64,000 bases of DNA. It comes from Solirubrobacter pauli. Lineage in GTDB: Bacteria > Actinomycetota > Thermoleophilia > Solirubrobacterales > Solirubrobacteraceae. The notes beneath the pieces were generated by a model. The model saw only the letters and a program-made list of their open reading frames with translations, was not told the origin of the DNA and did not search any database. The stretch spans positions 1,473,426 to 1,537,425 of the forward strand of contig NZ_RBIL01000001.1 of NCBI RefSeq assembly GCF_003633755.1. The letters are read 5' to 3'. A program made the translations under genes and the position numbers. Positions 8,069 through 17,184 of this stretch are shown here, in pieces (the first letter of the stretch is position 1; each line of letters starts with the position of its first letter).

Positions 8069-10279
8069 CTACGGATTCGTCGTCGACAGCGTGAACGTCA
8101 GCGTCTTGGAGTACGAGCCCGTACGCAGCGCGTCACCCGCGCCGATCGCCTGCTTGAACGTCACCGTCGCCTCGTCGTTGCTGACCGGGCCGCTGTACGT
8201 CTTGACGACGCCCAGGCCCTGCAGCGGCTGCGGGAGCGAGAACGCGCCGTTGACCAGGTGGCCGTTGGCGGTCGTGCTCGGATCGGCCGCGGTCAGCGTC
8301 GCGTCGCCGGCGGTCGAGATGACCATCGCCTTCGTCGTCGCCGTGTACTCCTGCGCCACGCCCGGGAGGAACGTCCCGAACGTGGCCGGAGCACCGAGCG
8401 TGAGCGCCAGCGTGGCCGGCACCGTGCCGCCCGCGTTGCCGGACGCGTCCGCCCAGTCGCCCATCGTCTGGTTGTCGGCGCACGAGTTCCAGCACGTCTT
8501 GGGCTGCGTCGTGCCCTTCGGCGCGCTGAACTTCAGGACGTCGATGCCGCGCGCGTAGTCGGCGACGTAGACGTACTGGTCGTGCCAGATGGCCGACGCC
8601 GTGTTCGAGGAGATGACCGCCGGCGCGCTGCCGGCCGCGGCCTTGGCCGGCACGCGGAAGTAGCCGACCTGCTGCGGGTTGCGCGGGTCGGAGATGTCCA
8701 CGAAGCGCGTGCCCTGCTCGTAGTTGCCGAGCGCGACGATGTTGCCCTTGACCGTGAACCAGTGCGCGGAGCAGTCGCCGATCGCGCGCGTCGGGTCGAT
8801 GAACTCGCCCGGCTTGCCCGCCGTCGTGTACGAGGCGAGCTGCGGCATCAGCGCCGGCGTCGTCGTGGCGCCCGCGGGCAGGTTGTTCTCGACGTCGCGA
8901 GCGCCCTTGAGCGAGGCGATGATGAACTTGCCCGCGACGTTGCAGTTGGTGCGGTTGTCCTCGTTCGTGATCAGCATCACGTCGCCCGCCGCCTGGTCGC
9001 CCAGCGCCTGCGGCACGTGGTAGGCGTTGTGCATGAACAGGCCCGTCGCGCCGGCGACCGAGCCGCCGCCGTAGGGCAGCGGGTCGTACGGCGTGGCGTA
9101 GCGCATCTCGCCCGTGGCCGTGTCCTTGTGCTGGCCTTCCGTCCACCAGCCACGGACGCCGCCGGAGCCGGAGACCCAGGCGACGCCGTCGAAGTCGACG
9201 TCCACCGAGTGGGTCGAGCCGCTCGTGCTGCTCGTACGACGCACGGCCGCCTCGAACACGTTCGAGTAGGTGAACGGATGCTCGATGTCGCGGATGTCGG
9301 TCACCGCGACCGCGCTGCGGCGCCCGGAGACGCCGGAGCCGACCTGCCAGATGAAGCGGCAGTCGTTCAGGCACGTCGCGGTGTGGCCGAGCTGCGTCTT
9401 CTGGAAGCCGACGAGCTTCGGGTGCCACGGGTCCTTGAGGTCGACGATCGCGATGCCCTTGGTCCCGGAGTCCTTCGACAGGTAGGCGATCTTGCGCCGG
9501 CTGTCGACGGTCATGTTCTCGCCCTCCCAGAACCGGGTGAGCGCCTCGCCGGTCTTCTCGCCGATCTGCGCGGCGGAGACCGAGGCGATGTACTCGGGGT
9601 GCTTCGGGTCCTTGAGCGACCACACGCCCAGGCCGGGCGTGCCGTTGGCGACGAGGATGTCGTAGCCGAGGTTCTCGTAGTGCAGGAAGTTCAGCGCGCT
9701 GAACGCCGGGCAGCCCGTCGGGTTGTACGCGGGGCAGCTGCCGTTGACGGCGATCGGACCGCGCGCGTGGCCGACGTAGTCGACGTTGTCGCTCTTCTGG
9801 ACGTCCGGCTTGGCCGTGTCGTCGGGCAGCGGCGTGCCTTCCGTGCTCGTGCCCTTGTCGACCTTGGCGAGCGAGGCCGCTTCGCGCGCGGCGTTCGCGG
9901 CGGCGGCGGTCGAGTCGGCCGCGGCCTTGGTCGACGCCGCGGTCTTGGCGTCGAAGTTCTGCTGCGCCGTGGCCTGCGCGGCGGAGGCGGCGGCCGCGGC
10001 CGCGATGTCGGCCGGGTCGTTCGTGGCGGCGGCCTTGTCCGCCGCGGCCTTCGCGGCGGCCTTGGCGGCGTCGAGCGCAACCCCGGCGTCGGCCGCGACG
10101 CGCGCGGCCTCGGTCGCCGCGGTGGCGGCGGCGGTGGCTTCCGTCTGCGCGGCGGCGACCGTCTGCGCGGTCACGGGACCACGTGGAAGCTCGGCCGCCT
10201 GGACGATGCCAGGGGCCGCGAATGCGGTGGCGGCTGCGACAAGCGCCGCCACGCGAGCGTGAACTCGCATGCTCTCCAT
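8069..10279 (-). CDS. Secreted LVIVD-repeat beta-propeller with shared C-terminal module
   Basis: 736 residues. A signal peptide (1-28, ending VQAA) leads into an Ala/Thr/Lys-rich, probably helical stretch of about 115 residues, then a propeller of LVIVD repeats (GVWSLKDPKHPEYIASVS, GIAIVDLKDPWHPKLVGF, FVDISDPRNPQQVGYFRV), and finally a module of about 115 residues (VPATLALTLGAPATF to TLTFTLSTTNP). That module recurs at the end of the M1 peptidase at 20031-22586. Several Cys pairs suggest an extracellular protein. GGAGGG lies just before the ATG at 10279; the ATG at 10270 is equally possible. The propeller presumably mediates binding; no catalytic motif is visible. The binding-protein gene follows 7 nt downstream. 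Confidence 0.85.
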   Translation of the reverse strand: MESMRVHARVAALVAAATAFAAPGIVQAAELPRGPVTAQTVAAAQTEATAAATAATEAARVAADAGVALDAAKAAAKAAADKAAATNDPADIAAAAAASAAQATAQQNFDAKTAASTKAAADSTAAAANAAREAASLAKVDKGTSTEGTPLPDDTAKPDVQKSDNVDYVGHARGPIAVNGSCPAYNPTGCPAFSALNFLHYENLGYDILVANGTPGLGVWSLKDPKHPEYIASVSAAQIGEKTGEALTRFWEGENMTVDSRRKIAYLSKDSGTKGIAIVDLKDPWHPKLVGFQKTQLGHTATCLNDCRFIWQVGSGVSGRRSAVAVTDIRDIEHPFTYSNVFEAAVRRTSSTSGSTHSVDVDFDGVAWVSGSGGVRGWWTEGQHKDTATGEMRYATPYDPLPYGGGSVAGATGLFMHNAYHVPQALGDQAAGDVMLITNEDNRTNCNVAGKFIIASLKGARDVENNLPAGATTTPALMPQLASYTTAGKPGEFIDPTRAIGDCSAHWFTVKGNIVALGNYEQGTRFVDISDPRNPQQVGYFRVPAKAAAGSAPAVISSNTASAIWHDQYVYVADYARGIDVLKFSAPKGTTQPKTCWNSCADNQTMGDWADASGNAGGTVPATLALTLGAPATFGTFLPGVAQEYTATTKAMVISTAGDATLTAADPSTTANGHLVNGAFSLPQPLQGLGVVKTYSGPVSNDEATVTFKQAIGAGDALRTGSYSKTLTFTLSTTNP

Positions 10280-10343
10280 TTCCCTCCGTGAGTTGCGCCC
10301 GGCAACCAGACCTTCCCGGGACGACAGACCAGCGAGACTCCCA

Positions 10344-10361
10344 GACGGCGCCCGGGCCGTC
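10344..10361 (-). terminator. GC-rich stem-loop after the cyclase gene
   Basis: GACGGC and GCCGTC form a perfect 6-bp stem around a 6-nt GC loop, 15 nt past the cyclase stop codon. No U-run follows, so termination is only a possibility. It also lies in the leader of the LVIVD gene. Confidence 0.3.
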
Positions 10362-10375
10362 AATCAATCGAGCGT

Positions 10376-13261
10376 TTAGGCCTCTACGCGATGTGAGGGT
10401 TCGGTGAGCGGCGCGGGGGCGTCGCCGTCGCGCAGCGACCACAGCTTGACCTTGGCCTTGCGCCCGCGGACCTCCGCCTCGCCGACCTCGACGAGGTCGT
10501 CCACCGGCCGCGTCAGCGCCTGGCGGGTGGTGTCGGAGATGTAGAGCTGGTGCGGCGTGCCCTTGGTCATGCCCTCCAGGCGCGCCGCGGTGTTCGTCGT
10601 GTCGCCCAGCGCCGTGTACTCCAGCCGCCGCTCGGACCCGACGTTGCCGGACATGACCGGCCCGGAGTTCAGGCCGATGCCCATCTTGAAGCCGTCGTGC
10701 AAGCCCTGCTCGCGCAGCCAGCCGTTGAAGCCGTCCATCCGCCCGAGCATGTCGCGCGCGGCCTCCAGCGCCCGGTCCGCGTGGTCGGACTGCTTCAGCG
10801 GCGCGCCGAACACGGCCATGATCCCGTCGCCCATGTAGGCGACGAGCGTGCCGCCGTGGTCGAGAATCGCCTCGCTCATCTCGGTCAGGTAGCGGTTGAG
10901 CGACTCGATCACGCGCTCCGGCTCGAGCGTCTCGCTGAAGCTCGTGAACCCGCGCAGGTCGCTGAACATGACCGTCGCCTCGCCGCGCACGCCGCCGAGC
11001 CGGACGCCCTCGGCGTCGGCGAGCACCTGGTCCACTACGGCCTCCGGCACGAACCGTGCGAACGCGTCGCGCGCCTGCTCGCGCTCGAACGCCGTCGTCA
11101 GCCCGTGCACGACGCCCGTGACCAGCAAGCCGGCCAGCCCCGCGATCAGCGGGTAGCTGACGTGGCTGATCACGCCCTCGCGCTCGAACAGCACCTGCGC
11201 GCCGACGAGCAGGACGGCGATCCCGACCGCGCCGGTCAGCAGCGCCGGCACCACCTTCAGGCGCAGCCCGGCCACCGGTGCGAGCAGCCCGAGCACGAAG
11301 ACCGACAGCAGGTTCAGCCACCCCGGCCCGTCCCGCAGCGGGAAGCCCTCGAGTGCCGTCTGGATGCCGGCCACGTGGATCTCCGGGCCGGCCATCAGCG
11401 CGCCGCCGCTGCTCGACGTGCCGTGGTAGTCCTGCAGCACGTTCGCCGTGCCGCCGACGACGACGACCTTGCCGCGGACGTCGGCCTGGTCGAAGCGGTT
11501 GTTCTTGACGTCGACGAAGCTGAGCGTGCGGACCGTCCCCGGCGGGCCGGGGAAGTCGATCCAGTTGTAGTAGTCCGGAGCCCGCACGTCGCGGCCGCTC
11601 GCGAGCCGCGCCGCCGCGATGTCGAAGTGCACGAGCCCGTTCTTGTCGCGCTCGAGCCGCCGGACCTTGCTGTCGGCGTCCTGCGGGAACGCGGAGAAGG
11701 CCGGCACGGCCTTGGTCGAGGCCAGGCTCTCGCCGCCGCCGAAGATCTCGGTCTCGCCGTTCGAGCGCACCTCGGTCGACGCGAGCACGATGCGGCCGTT
11801 CGCCTCTTCGACCGCGTTCGCGAGGTCCTGGTCGGACTCGGGATCCGGCCCCGCCTCGGTGAACTGGACGTCGTAGGCGATCACGTCCGCGCCCGCGGCG
11901 AGCAGGTTGCGGATCACCTTCGCGTGGTCGGCGCGGTCGAACGGCCACTGCGGCTTGGGCGGCAGCGTGAACGTGTACTCGTCGATGGCCACGAGCACCA
12001 CGTCGTCGGGCGGCCCGGCGCTGCCGCGCGCGTCGAAGCGCTTGTTCACCGTCGACAGCTCGAACCGCTCCAGCGCGTCGGTGGACTGCAGCAGCAGCAC
12101 CGTGGCGACGATGAACGCGCCCGAGCCCATCAGCGTCGTCGCCAGGATGCGCCGTGTCCGCGCGTTGGCCTGTGGCGGTCCGAGGCGCTCCATCAGGTCG
12201 CCGACGGCGACGGGCACGCGCGAGGCGGCAACCGGCGTCAACGCGAACGCCACGAGGGCGGCCACGAGCGGCGGCACCATCGCCACCACGACGCCGGCGC
12301 CGAACAGCAGCTGCGCCGCGACGACGTAGAGGACGAGGCCGACGACGCCGGCCGACACGCCTCGGAGTGCGCCCCAGCGCCGCGCCGCGAACGGCGTCAG
12401 CCCGGCCATCAGCAGGATCGAGAGCGCGTCGACCCACCACGGGGCGGTGCGGAGCGGGAAGTCCTCCAGCGCGGTGGCGACGGCCGAGGCGTGCAGCTCC
12501 GGCTCGGCCATCCGGTCGGCCGTCGGCGTCGCGACCGTCCCGCCGAGCCTGGCGGCGGTCGGGCCGACCACGACGATCTTCCCCCGGAACGTCGACGCCG
12601 GGACGGTGCCGGCCTCGACGTCGGCGAAGCTGACGTGCGCGAACGTGCCCGCCGGGCCGCGGAAGTCGATCAGCTCGTCGCCCGCCTCCGGGAAGTGCGC
12701 CGCACGCCCCAGCTTCAGCCGCGCCGCCGCGATCGCCAGCGAGTCGACCTGGTTGACCTTGATGTCCAGGCGCCGGACCCGTCCGTCGCCGTCCCGGGGC
12801 AGGCCGGTGGCGGCCGGGGTCGCGCCGCTGTAGGCGAGCGCCTCGCCGTCGCCGAACAGCACGGTCGAGCCGTCGTCGCTGACCTCGCGGGTGCCCAGCA
12901 CGGTGCGCGGCGCGTCGTGCACCGCCTCGATCAGCGAGGCGTTGGACTCCTCGTCGTCGCCGGCGCCGTCGAAGGGCACGTCGTAGGCGATCACGGACGC
13001 GCCGGCCTTGGCCAGCCGGCGGATCACGCGCGCGTGCCGGCGGCGGTCCAGTGGGTACCCCTCGCCCGCCGCGAGCGTCTTGTCGTCGATCGCGACGAGC
13101 ACCACCTGGTCGGCCGGGCCCTGGTCGCCGCGGATCGAGAACCGCGCGTCGACCGTGGCGTGCTCGCCGCGCTGCAGCCAGTGCGTCGAGTTGAAGGCGA
13201 AGCCGACCATCGCCGCGACGATCGCGACGGCGATCAGCGCGAACCGGCCCGGCCGTGTCAT
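10376..13261 (-). CDS. Membrane class III adenylate/guanylate cyclase with two CHASE2 sensor domains
   Basis: 961 residues. Residues 6-22 are a membrane helix; two successive CHASE2 domains (about 30-325 and 440-690) each start with a DARFSIRG or DARGSAGP segment and VVLVAID(D/E), and each is followed by a cluster of membrane helices. The C-terminal catalytic domain carries the two metal-binding Asp residues in FSDLRGF (D768) and YMGDGIMAVFG (D812) and the GDTTNTAARLEG motif. It would sense an extracellular signal and make cAMP or cGMP. A single CHASE2 is usual, so the duplication is notable. The ATG at 13261 overlaps the DUF3307 stop (ATGA). Nucleotide specificity cannot be assigned with confidence. 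Confidence 0.9.
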   Translation of the reverse strand: MTRPGRFALIAVAIVAAMVGFAFNSTHWLQRGEHATVDARFSIRGDQGPADQVVLVAIDDKTLAAGEGYPLDRRRHARVIRRLAKAGASVIAYDVPFDGAGDDEESNASLIEAVHDAPRTVLGTREVSDDGSTVLFGDGEALAYSGATPAATGLPRDGDGRVRRLDIKVNQVDSLAIAAARLKLGRAAHFPEAGDELIDFRGPAGTFAHVSFADVEAGTVPASTFRGKIVVVGPTAARLGGTVATPTADRMAEPELHASAVATALEDFPLRTAPWWVDALSILLMAGLTPFAARRWGALRGVSAGVVGLVLYVVAAQLLFGAGVVVAMVPPLVAALVAFALTPVAASRVPVAVGDLMERLGPPQANARTRRILATTLMGSGAFIVATVLLLQSTDALERFELSTVNKRFDARGSAGPPDDVVLVAIDEYTFTLPPKPQWPFDRADHAKVIRNLLAAGADVIAYDVQFTEAGPDPESDQDLANAVEEANGRIVLASTEVRSNGETEIFGGGESLASTKAVPAFSAFPQDADSKVRRLERDKNGLVHFDIAAARLASGRDVRAPDYYNWIDFPGPPGTVRTLSFVDVKNNRFDQADVRGKVVVVGGTANVLQDYHGTSSSGGALMAGPEIHVAGIQTALEGFPLRDGPGWLNLLSVFVLGLLAPVAGLRLKVVPALLTGAVGIAVLLVGAQVLFEREGVISHVSYPLIAGLAGLLVTGVVHGLTTAFEREQARDAFARFVPEAVVDQVLADAEGVRLGGVRGEATVMFSDLRGFTSFSETLEPERVIESLNRYLTEMSEAILDHGGTLVAYMGDGIMAVFGAPLKQSDHADRALEAARDMLGRMDGFNGWLREQGLHDGFKMGIGLNSGPVMSGNVGSERRLEYTALGDTTNTAARLEGMTKGTPHQLYISDTTRQALTRPVDDLVEVGEAEVRGRKAKVKLWSLRDGDAPAPLTEPSHRVEA

Positions 13262-13653
13262 GCCGAGCCCACCAGCAGCGCGACGAGGAACAGCGACAGC
13301 ACGTGGAACGACTGGTCGACCGACGCGGCCAGGCCCAGGTTCAGCCCGTCCGCGCGTTTGACGCGCACGAGGTACAGGCGCACGATGCGGCCGTCGTCGA
13401 TCAGCAGATGCGGGAAGAAGACGAGCACGCCGGCGACGACCGCCCAGACGGGCTCGAGCTCGGTGCCGATCCACACCAGCGCCGGCAGGAACGCGATCGT
13501 GTAGGTGGTGACGTGGCTGACGAGCGCGCGCCGCGCGACCGGGTCCGTGCCGAGCCCACCGCGCTTGTTGCGTGCCTGCCAGTCGGTCTGGAAGAGGTAG
13601 TCACCCACCATGTGGGCGACGAGGAAAGCCGCGAGGACGGAGACCCAGCTCAC
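13258..13653 (-). CDS. DUF3307 small membrane protein
   Basis: 131 residues and about four transmembrane helices. The N-terminal segment HMVGDYLFQTDWQARNK is the signature of DUF3307, a family of unknown function. A second conserved stretch follows (LLIDDGRIVRLYLV and SVDQSFHVLSL). The GTG at 13653 shares its G with the TAG stop of the upstream gene (TAGTG), and the 3' end overlaps the cyclase start, so the three genes are probably read together. No Shine-Dalgarno site is present. Confidence 0.8.
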   Translation of the reverse strand: MSWVSVLAAFLVAHMVGDYLFQTDWQARNKRGGLGTDPVARRALVSHVTTYTIAFLPALVWIGTELEPVWAVVAGVLVFFPHLLIDDGRIVRLYLVRVKRADGLNLGLAASVDQSFHVLSLFLVALLVGSA

Positions 13654-15047
13654 TAGCGACGCGCCAGGTACTTCTTCCCGGCCTTGACGAGGACGTTGCG
13701 CTTGCGCTTGAAGTCGCGCACGAGGACGCTGCCCTGCTTGACCTGCGTGAGCGTGCCGTCGCAGCGGTCCGTGACCAGCCACTTGGTGCCGCGCACGGTC
13801 GCGGAGCTGTACTTGCCCGTGGTGCGGAACGCGCCCTTGCCTTCGCCCCACAGCTTGCGTGACTTCTTCTTCTTGGCCGCCGCGGTCGCCTTCTTGCCCT
13901 TGGCCTTGGCCTTCGGGCACTTGGCGAGCGTCTCGGCCAGCGTCAGGTCCGTGATCGGCTGCGCGCCGCTCGTCTGCCCGATCTTGAAGATGCCGTCGTA
14001 GAACCACGCGAGCTGCGTCTCGCCGGGCTTGGCGGTGGTCGAGACGAGGTTCACGCGGCCCTTGGTGGCGTCGATCGTCGCGCCGAGCGGGATCTGCATC
14101 GCGCCCTTGAGCTCGACGAACTTCTTCGACGGCGGGATCTTGATGAAGATGCGGCCCTTGCGGACGCTGACGTTGACCGTCTTGCCCTTGACGGGCGGCG
14201 GGAGCTGCTCGATCAGCGGTGCGGCGGCGCCGGGGTTCCCGTTGCCACCGGGCGCGGTGGGCGAGACCGTGCCGGGCGGGGCCGGCGCGGCCAGCAGCCA
14301 GCGCACGTCGACGTCACGCCGCTCCCCGGGCTGCAGGGCGTCCAGCGCGAACTCGACGCCGACGCCGTTGTCGGGCGCGGCGGAGTCGATCGTGTTGTCC
14401 AGCCCGTTGGCGGCGAAGTTGCCGAACACGGCCTCGTAGTCGCCTTCCTGGAAGGCGCGCCACGGCGTGACCTCCTGCAGGCCGTAGACGAAGCCGGTGC
14501 GCTCCTCGCGGCCGCCGACGAAGCGCGGCGACACGCCGGCGATCGCGCCGTTGCCGCTGTCGTTGCTGCCGACGTACAGGTCGGCGAGCGCGCCCGCGCG
14601 CAGCGACGTCGGCGTGAGCGAGACGTTCTCGATCCCGTAGCGGACGTTCACCTGCGGGACACCGTTGGTGTAGGTGATCAGCTCGGTCACGCGCAGGTTC
14701 GGGCCGACCGTGTAGACGCTCGTGAGCGACTTGGTCGCGCCCTGGTCGGCGAGCACGGGCCCGGACACGCGCGTGCGGCCGGGCGTCTGGTCGAAGCCCG
14801 CCTCCAGCGGGAAGTAGCTCGCGCCCTCCTTGATCTCCAGGCCCGCGTGCGCCGGGTTCTCGTCCGGGTTGTAGAAGAGCCCGGCGGCGACGCCGTCCTG
14901 ACGCACCTGGAGCGCGCCGAGACCGTCGGCGATCACGTCCAGCGGTGAACCATCGATCTGCGCGCTCGCCGCGGAAGGCGCGCACAGCGCAGCGACGCCC
15001 GCGAGGGCGGCTGTGACCAAGACCCGAATGCCGCTCCTCAAGACCAA
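13653..15047 (-). CDS. Secreted FecR-like protein
   Basis: 464 residues from a TTG at 15047 (a TTG two codons later is the alternative). A signal peptide ends ASA|QIDG. The N-terminal 230 residues form a beta-rich domain with Asn/Gly turns (VGSNDSGNGAIAGV). After a Pro/Gly linker comes a FecR-like half (GATIDATKGRVNLVST, then VRGTKWLVTDRCDGTLT and VKQGSVLVRDF) interrupted by a Lys-rich segment (KAKAKGKKATAAAKKKK). FecR-like beta-sandwiches of this type are common in secreted proteins of Solirubrobacterales; no enzyme motif is seen. A promoter with TTGACA at 15086-15081 lies immediately upstream. It heads an operon with DUF3307 and the CHASE2 cyclase. Confidence 0.78.
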   Translation of the reverse strand: MVLRSGIRVLVTAALAGVAALCAPSAASAQIDGSPLDVIADGLGALQVRQDGVAAGLFYNPDENPAHAGLEIKEGASYFPLEAGFDQTPGRTRVSGPVLADQGATKSLTSVYTVGPNLRVTELITYTNGVPQVNVRYGIENVSLTPTSLRAGALADLYVGSNDSGNGAIAGVSPRFVGGREERTGFVYGLQEVTPWRAFQEGDYEAVFGNFAANGLDNTIDSAAPDNGVGVEFALDALQPGERRDVDVRWLLAAPAPPGTVSPTAPGGNGNPGAAAPLIEQLPPPVKGKTVNVSVRKGRIFIKIPPSKKFVELKGAMQIPLGATIDATKGRVNLVSTTAKPGETQLAWFYDGIFKIGQTSGAQPITDLTLAETLAKCPKAKAKGKKATAAAKKKKSRKLWGEGKGAFRTTGKYSSATVRGTKWLVTDRCDGTLTQVKQGSVLVRDFKRKRNVLVKAGKKYLARR

Positions 15048-15056
15048 ACCACCGCG

Positions 15057-15086
15057 ATCGTCTCCCGGCGGGACCGCCGCTGTCAA
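15057..15086 (-). promoter_or_regulatory. Promoter of the FecR-like gene with internal dyad
   Basis: A perfect -35 box TTGACA (15086-15081) is followed after 18 nt by GACGAT (15062-15057), 9 nt before the TTG start. The spacer contains a perfect inverted repeat, CGGCGG-N2-CCGCCG (15066-15079), well placed for a repressor that would block RNA polymerase. Confidence 0.55.
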
Positions 15087-15127
15087 GTCCGTCTGGACGG
15101 GTGGACGGGCGGCCCTTCGGGCAGTCC

Positions 15128-15133
15128 TACTCT
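15128..15133 (+). promoter_or_regulatory. -10 box TACTCT of the GNAT gene (leaderless start)
   Basis: TACTCT lies 8 nt before the GTG at 15142 with no ribosome-binding site between, so transcription should start at or next to the start codon. Confidence 0.5.
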
Positions 15134-15141
15134 GCTTGACC

Positions 15142-15786
15142 GTGCGCTGCTACGTCGAGCCGAGCCCTGCGGGCGGGTACTTCGTCCGCATGCGCGGCGA
15201 GGCGGCGCCGGTGTCCCGCCACGACACCGAGGAGGAGGCCGAGGCCGCCGCCGCGGCCTACGAGCGTGGCCTGGCGCGCGAGGACACGGCCGATCTGGTC
15301 GCGCTGAGCGACGGCTCGGAGGTGCTCATCCGGACCGTGCAGCCGGCGGACAAGCCGCTGTTCGTCGCCGGCTGGAAGCATCTCTCGGGCGAGTCGGTGC
15401 GCCGGCGCTTCCTGCAGCCGCGCGCGGCGCTGAACGTGCACGAGCTCGCGTTCTTCACCGAGATCGACCACGTCGACCACGAGGCGGTCGGCGCGCTCGA
15501 CAGCGTCACGCGCGAGGGCGTGGGCGTCGCGCGCTATGTGCGCGAGCGCGACCGGCCGCACGTCGCCGAGGTCGCGGTCACGGTGGTGGACGCCTGGCAG
15601 CGGCGCGGGCTCGGCGGCAAGCTCCTCCGGCAGCTGCGCACGCGGGCGGTGGCCAACGGCATCCGCCACTTCACCGCCTCGCTGTTCGCGGACAATGCGG
15701 TGATGCTCACGCTCTTCCAGCACGTCGGCACGGTCACGGTGACCCGCCGCGACGGTCCCGTGATCGAGCTCGAGGTCGAGCTGTGA
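15142..15786 (+). CDS. GNAT-family N-acetyltransferase with N-terminal DUF2188-like extension
   Basis: 214 residues. The first 45 residues (YVEPSPAGGYFVRMRGEAAP then a Glu/Ala-rich helix) resemble the small DUF2188 fold. The GNAT domain follows from about residue 60, with the acetyl-CoA-binding motif A at VVDAWQRRGLGGKLLRQL. It would transfer an acetyl group from acetyl-CoA to an amine; the substrate is unknown. The GTG at 15142 is preferred because a TACTCT -10 box lies 8 nt upstream; longer readings would start inside the divergent promoter. Its stop overlaps the GTG of the fumarylacetoacetase gene (GTGA), so both are co-expressed. Confidence 0.82.
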   Translation: MRCYVEPSPAGGYFVRMRGEAAPVSRHDTEEEAEAAAAAYERGLAREDTADLVALSDGSEVLIRTVQPADKPLFVAGWKHLSGESVRRRFLQPRAALNVHELAFFTEIDHVDHEAVGALDSVTREGVGVARYVRERDRPHVAEVAVTVVDAWQRRGLGGKLLRQLRTRAVANGIRHFTASLFADNAVMLTLFQHVGTVTVTRRDGPVIELEVEL

Positions 15787-16835
15787 GCGGCTTCGGGCTC
15801 GACCACCTGCCCTACGGCGTCGTCGGCGGGCGCTGCGTCGTCCGCTACGAGGATCAGGTGCTCGACCTGAGCACGGTGCCCGGCCTCCCGCCCGTCTTCG
15901 ACGAGCCGAGCCTGAACCGCTTCCTCGCGCTCGGCCGGTCGGCCTGGGAGGACGTGCGCGAGCAGATCACGCGCGTGCTCGAGGCGGGCACCGCCGACCT
16001 GGACCCCCTCGCCGAGCCGGACCTGCCGCTCGCGGTCGGCGACTACGTCGACTTCTACTCGTCGATCGAGCACGCGACCAACGTGTCGCGGCGGTTCCGC
16101 CCCGACGACCCCGATCCGCTGCCCGCCGCCTGGCGGTCGCTGCCGATCGGCTACCACGGGCGCGCCGGCTCGATCGTGGTGAGCGGCACCGACATCGTCC
16201 GCCCGCACGGCCTGCGGCCGAGCTACGGGCCGACCCAGGAGCTGGACTTCGAGCTCGAGCTCGGGTTCGTCACCGGGCCGGGAAAGCCGCTCGGGCAGCC
16301 GATCCCCGCGCGCGACGTGCGCGAGCACGTGTTCGGCTTCGTGCTCGTCAACGACTGGAGCGCGCGCGACCTGCAGCGGTTCGAGTACCGCCCGCTGGGC
16401 CCCTTCCTCGGCAAGTCGTTCGCCACCTCGGTCTCCGGGTGGATCACGCCGCTCACCGCGCTCGAGCCGTACCTGGTGCCCGCGCGCGAGCAGGAGCCGG
16501 CGCCGGAGGCGTACCTGCGCGTCGACGGCGACTGGGCGCTGGACATCGCGCTCGAGGTCGAGCGTGGCGGCGAGACGATCACGCGCGGCAACGCACGCGG
16601 GCTGTACTGGACGTTCCCGCAGCAGCTCGCGCACGCGACCGCCAACGGCGCGACCGTGCGGCCCGGCGACCTGTTCGCGTCGGGCACGATCTCCGGTTGG
16701 GAGCCTGGCACGCACGGCTGCCTGCTCGAGTCGGGCGCGCCGTTCCTCGCGGACGGCGAGACGGTCACGCTGCGCGGACGCGCCGGGGCGATCGCGCTCG
16801 GCGAGGTGCGCGGGACCGTCGTCAGCGCGCCGTGA
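15783..16835 (+). CDS. fahA: Fumarylacetoacetase
   Basis: 350 residues, shorter than the usual 400-430 because the N-terminal domain is reduced. It hydrolyses fumarylacetoacetate to fumarate and acetoacetate, the last step of tyrosine degradation. Aligning by motif with the mouse enzyme, the metal ligands are D90 (DFYSSIEHATN), E157 and E159 (LDFELELG) and D191 (NDWSARD); the catalytic His is H97, and K211 is in GKSF. All are intact. The GTG start overlaps the GNAT stop. No other tyrosine-pathway gene is near. Its last 14 bp overlap the convergent response-regulator gene. Confidence 0.92.
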   Translation: MSGFGLDHLPYGVVGGRCVVRYEDQVLDLSTVPGLPPVFDEPSLNRFLALGRSAWEDVREQITRVLEAGTADLDPLAEPDLPLAVGDYVDFYSSIEHATNVSRRFRPDDPDPLPAAWRSLPIGYHGRAGSIVVSGTDIVRPHGLRPSYGPTQELDFELELGFVTGPGKPLGQPIPARDVREHVFGFVLVNDWSARDLQRFEYRPLGPFLGKSFATSVSGWITPLTALEPYLVPAREQEPAPEAYLRVDGDWALDIALEVERGGETITRGNARGLYWTFPQQLAHATANGATVRPGDLFASGTISGWEPGTHGCLLESGAPFLADGETVTLRGRAGAIALGEVRGTVVSAP

Positions 16836-17184
16836 TCGCCGCGACCTCGCGTGGGAGCGAGATCGGGTCGAACGGCTTCGCGATCACGCCCGCCGCGCCG
16901 AGCGCGAGCAGCGACGCGGACTCGCCCTTGGCGGTGAGGAAGATCACGGGCACGGCGTCGCCCAGCAGCGGGCGCAGCCGCGCGAGCGTGGCGGGCCCGT
17001 CGGTGTCGGGCATCATCACGTCGAGCAGGACGACGTCGGGAACGTCCTCGCGGACCGCGGCGATCGCCTCGTCCGCCGACGCCGCGGCCGTGACGGCCCA
17101 GCCGCCGACGCGCTCGAGTGCCAGCGTCGCGATCGCGCGGATGTCCGGCTCGTCGTCGACGAGCAGCAGCCGGCCGGCGCTCAC
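16822..17184 (-). CDS. Single-domain response regulator
   Basis: 120 residues, one receiver domain without output domain. The acidic pocket D10/D11, phosphoacceptor D55 (VVLLDVMMPD), T82 and K101 are all present. It would receive a phosphoryl group, probably from the kinase encoded just upstream, whose stop overlaps this GTG start (GTGA). Lacking an effector, it may act by protein contacts or pass phosphate to the HPt protein at 19013-19306. The 3' end overlaps fumarylacetoacetase by 14 bp in convergent orientation. Confidence 0.9.
   Translation of the reverse strand: MSAGRLLLVDDEPDIRAIATLALERVGGWAVTAAASADEAIAAVREDVPDVVLLDVMMPDTDGPATLARLRPLLGDAVPVIFLTAKGESASLLALGAAGVIAKPFDPISLPREVAAITAR

Noticed and set aside
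9691-10272. Ala-rich stretch of the LVIVD protein as a frameshifted or spurious region
   Set aside because: It follows a good signal peptide in the same frame and runs without break into the propeller, so it is part of the gene.
10550-13504. Open frame of 984 codons opposite the CHASE2 cyclase
   Set aside because: His/Arg/Asp-rich composition without motifs; the minus strand carries a complete cyclase.
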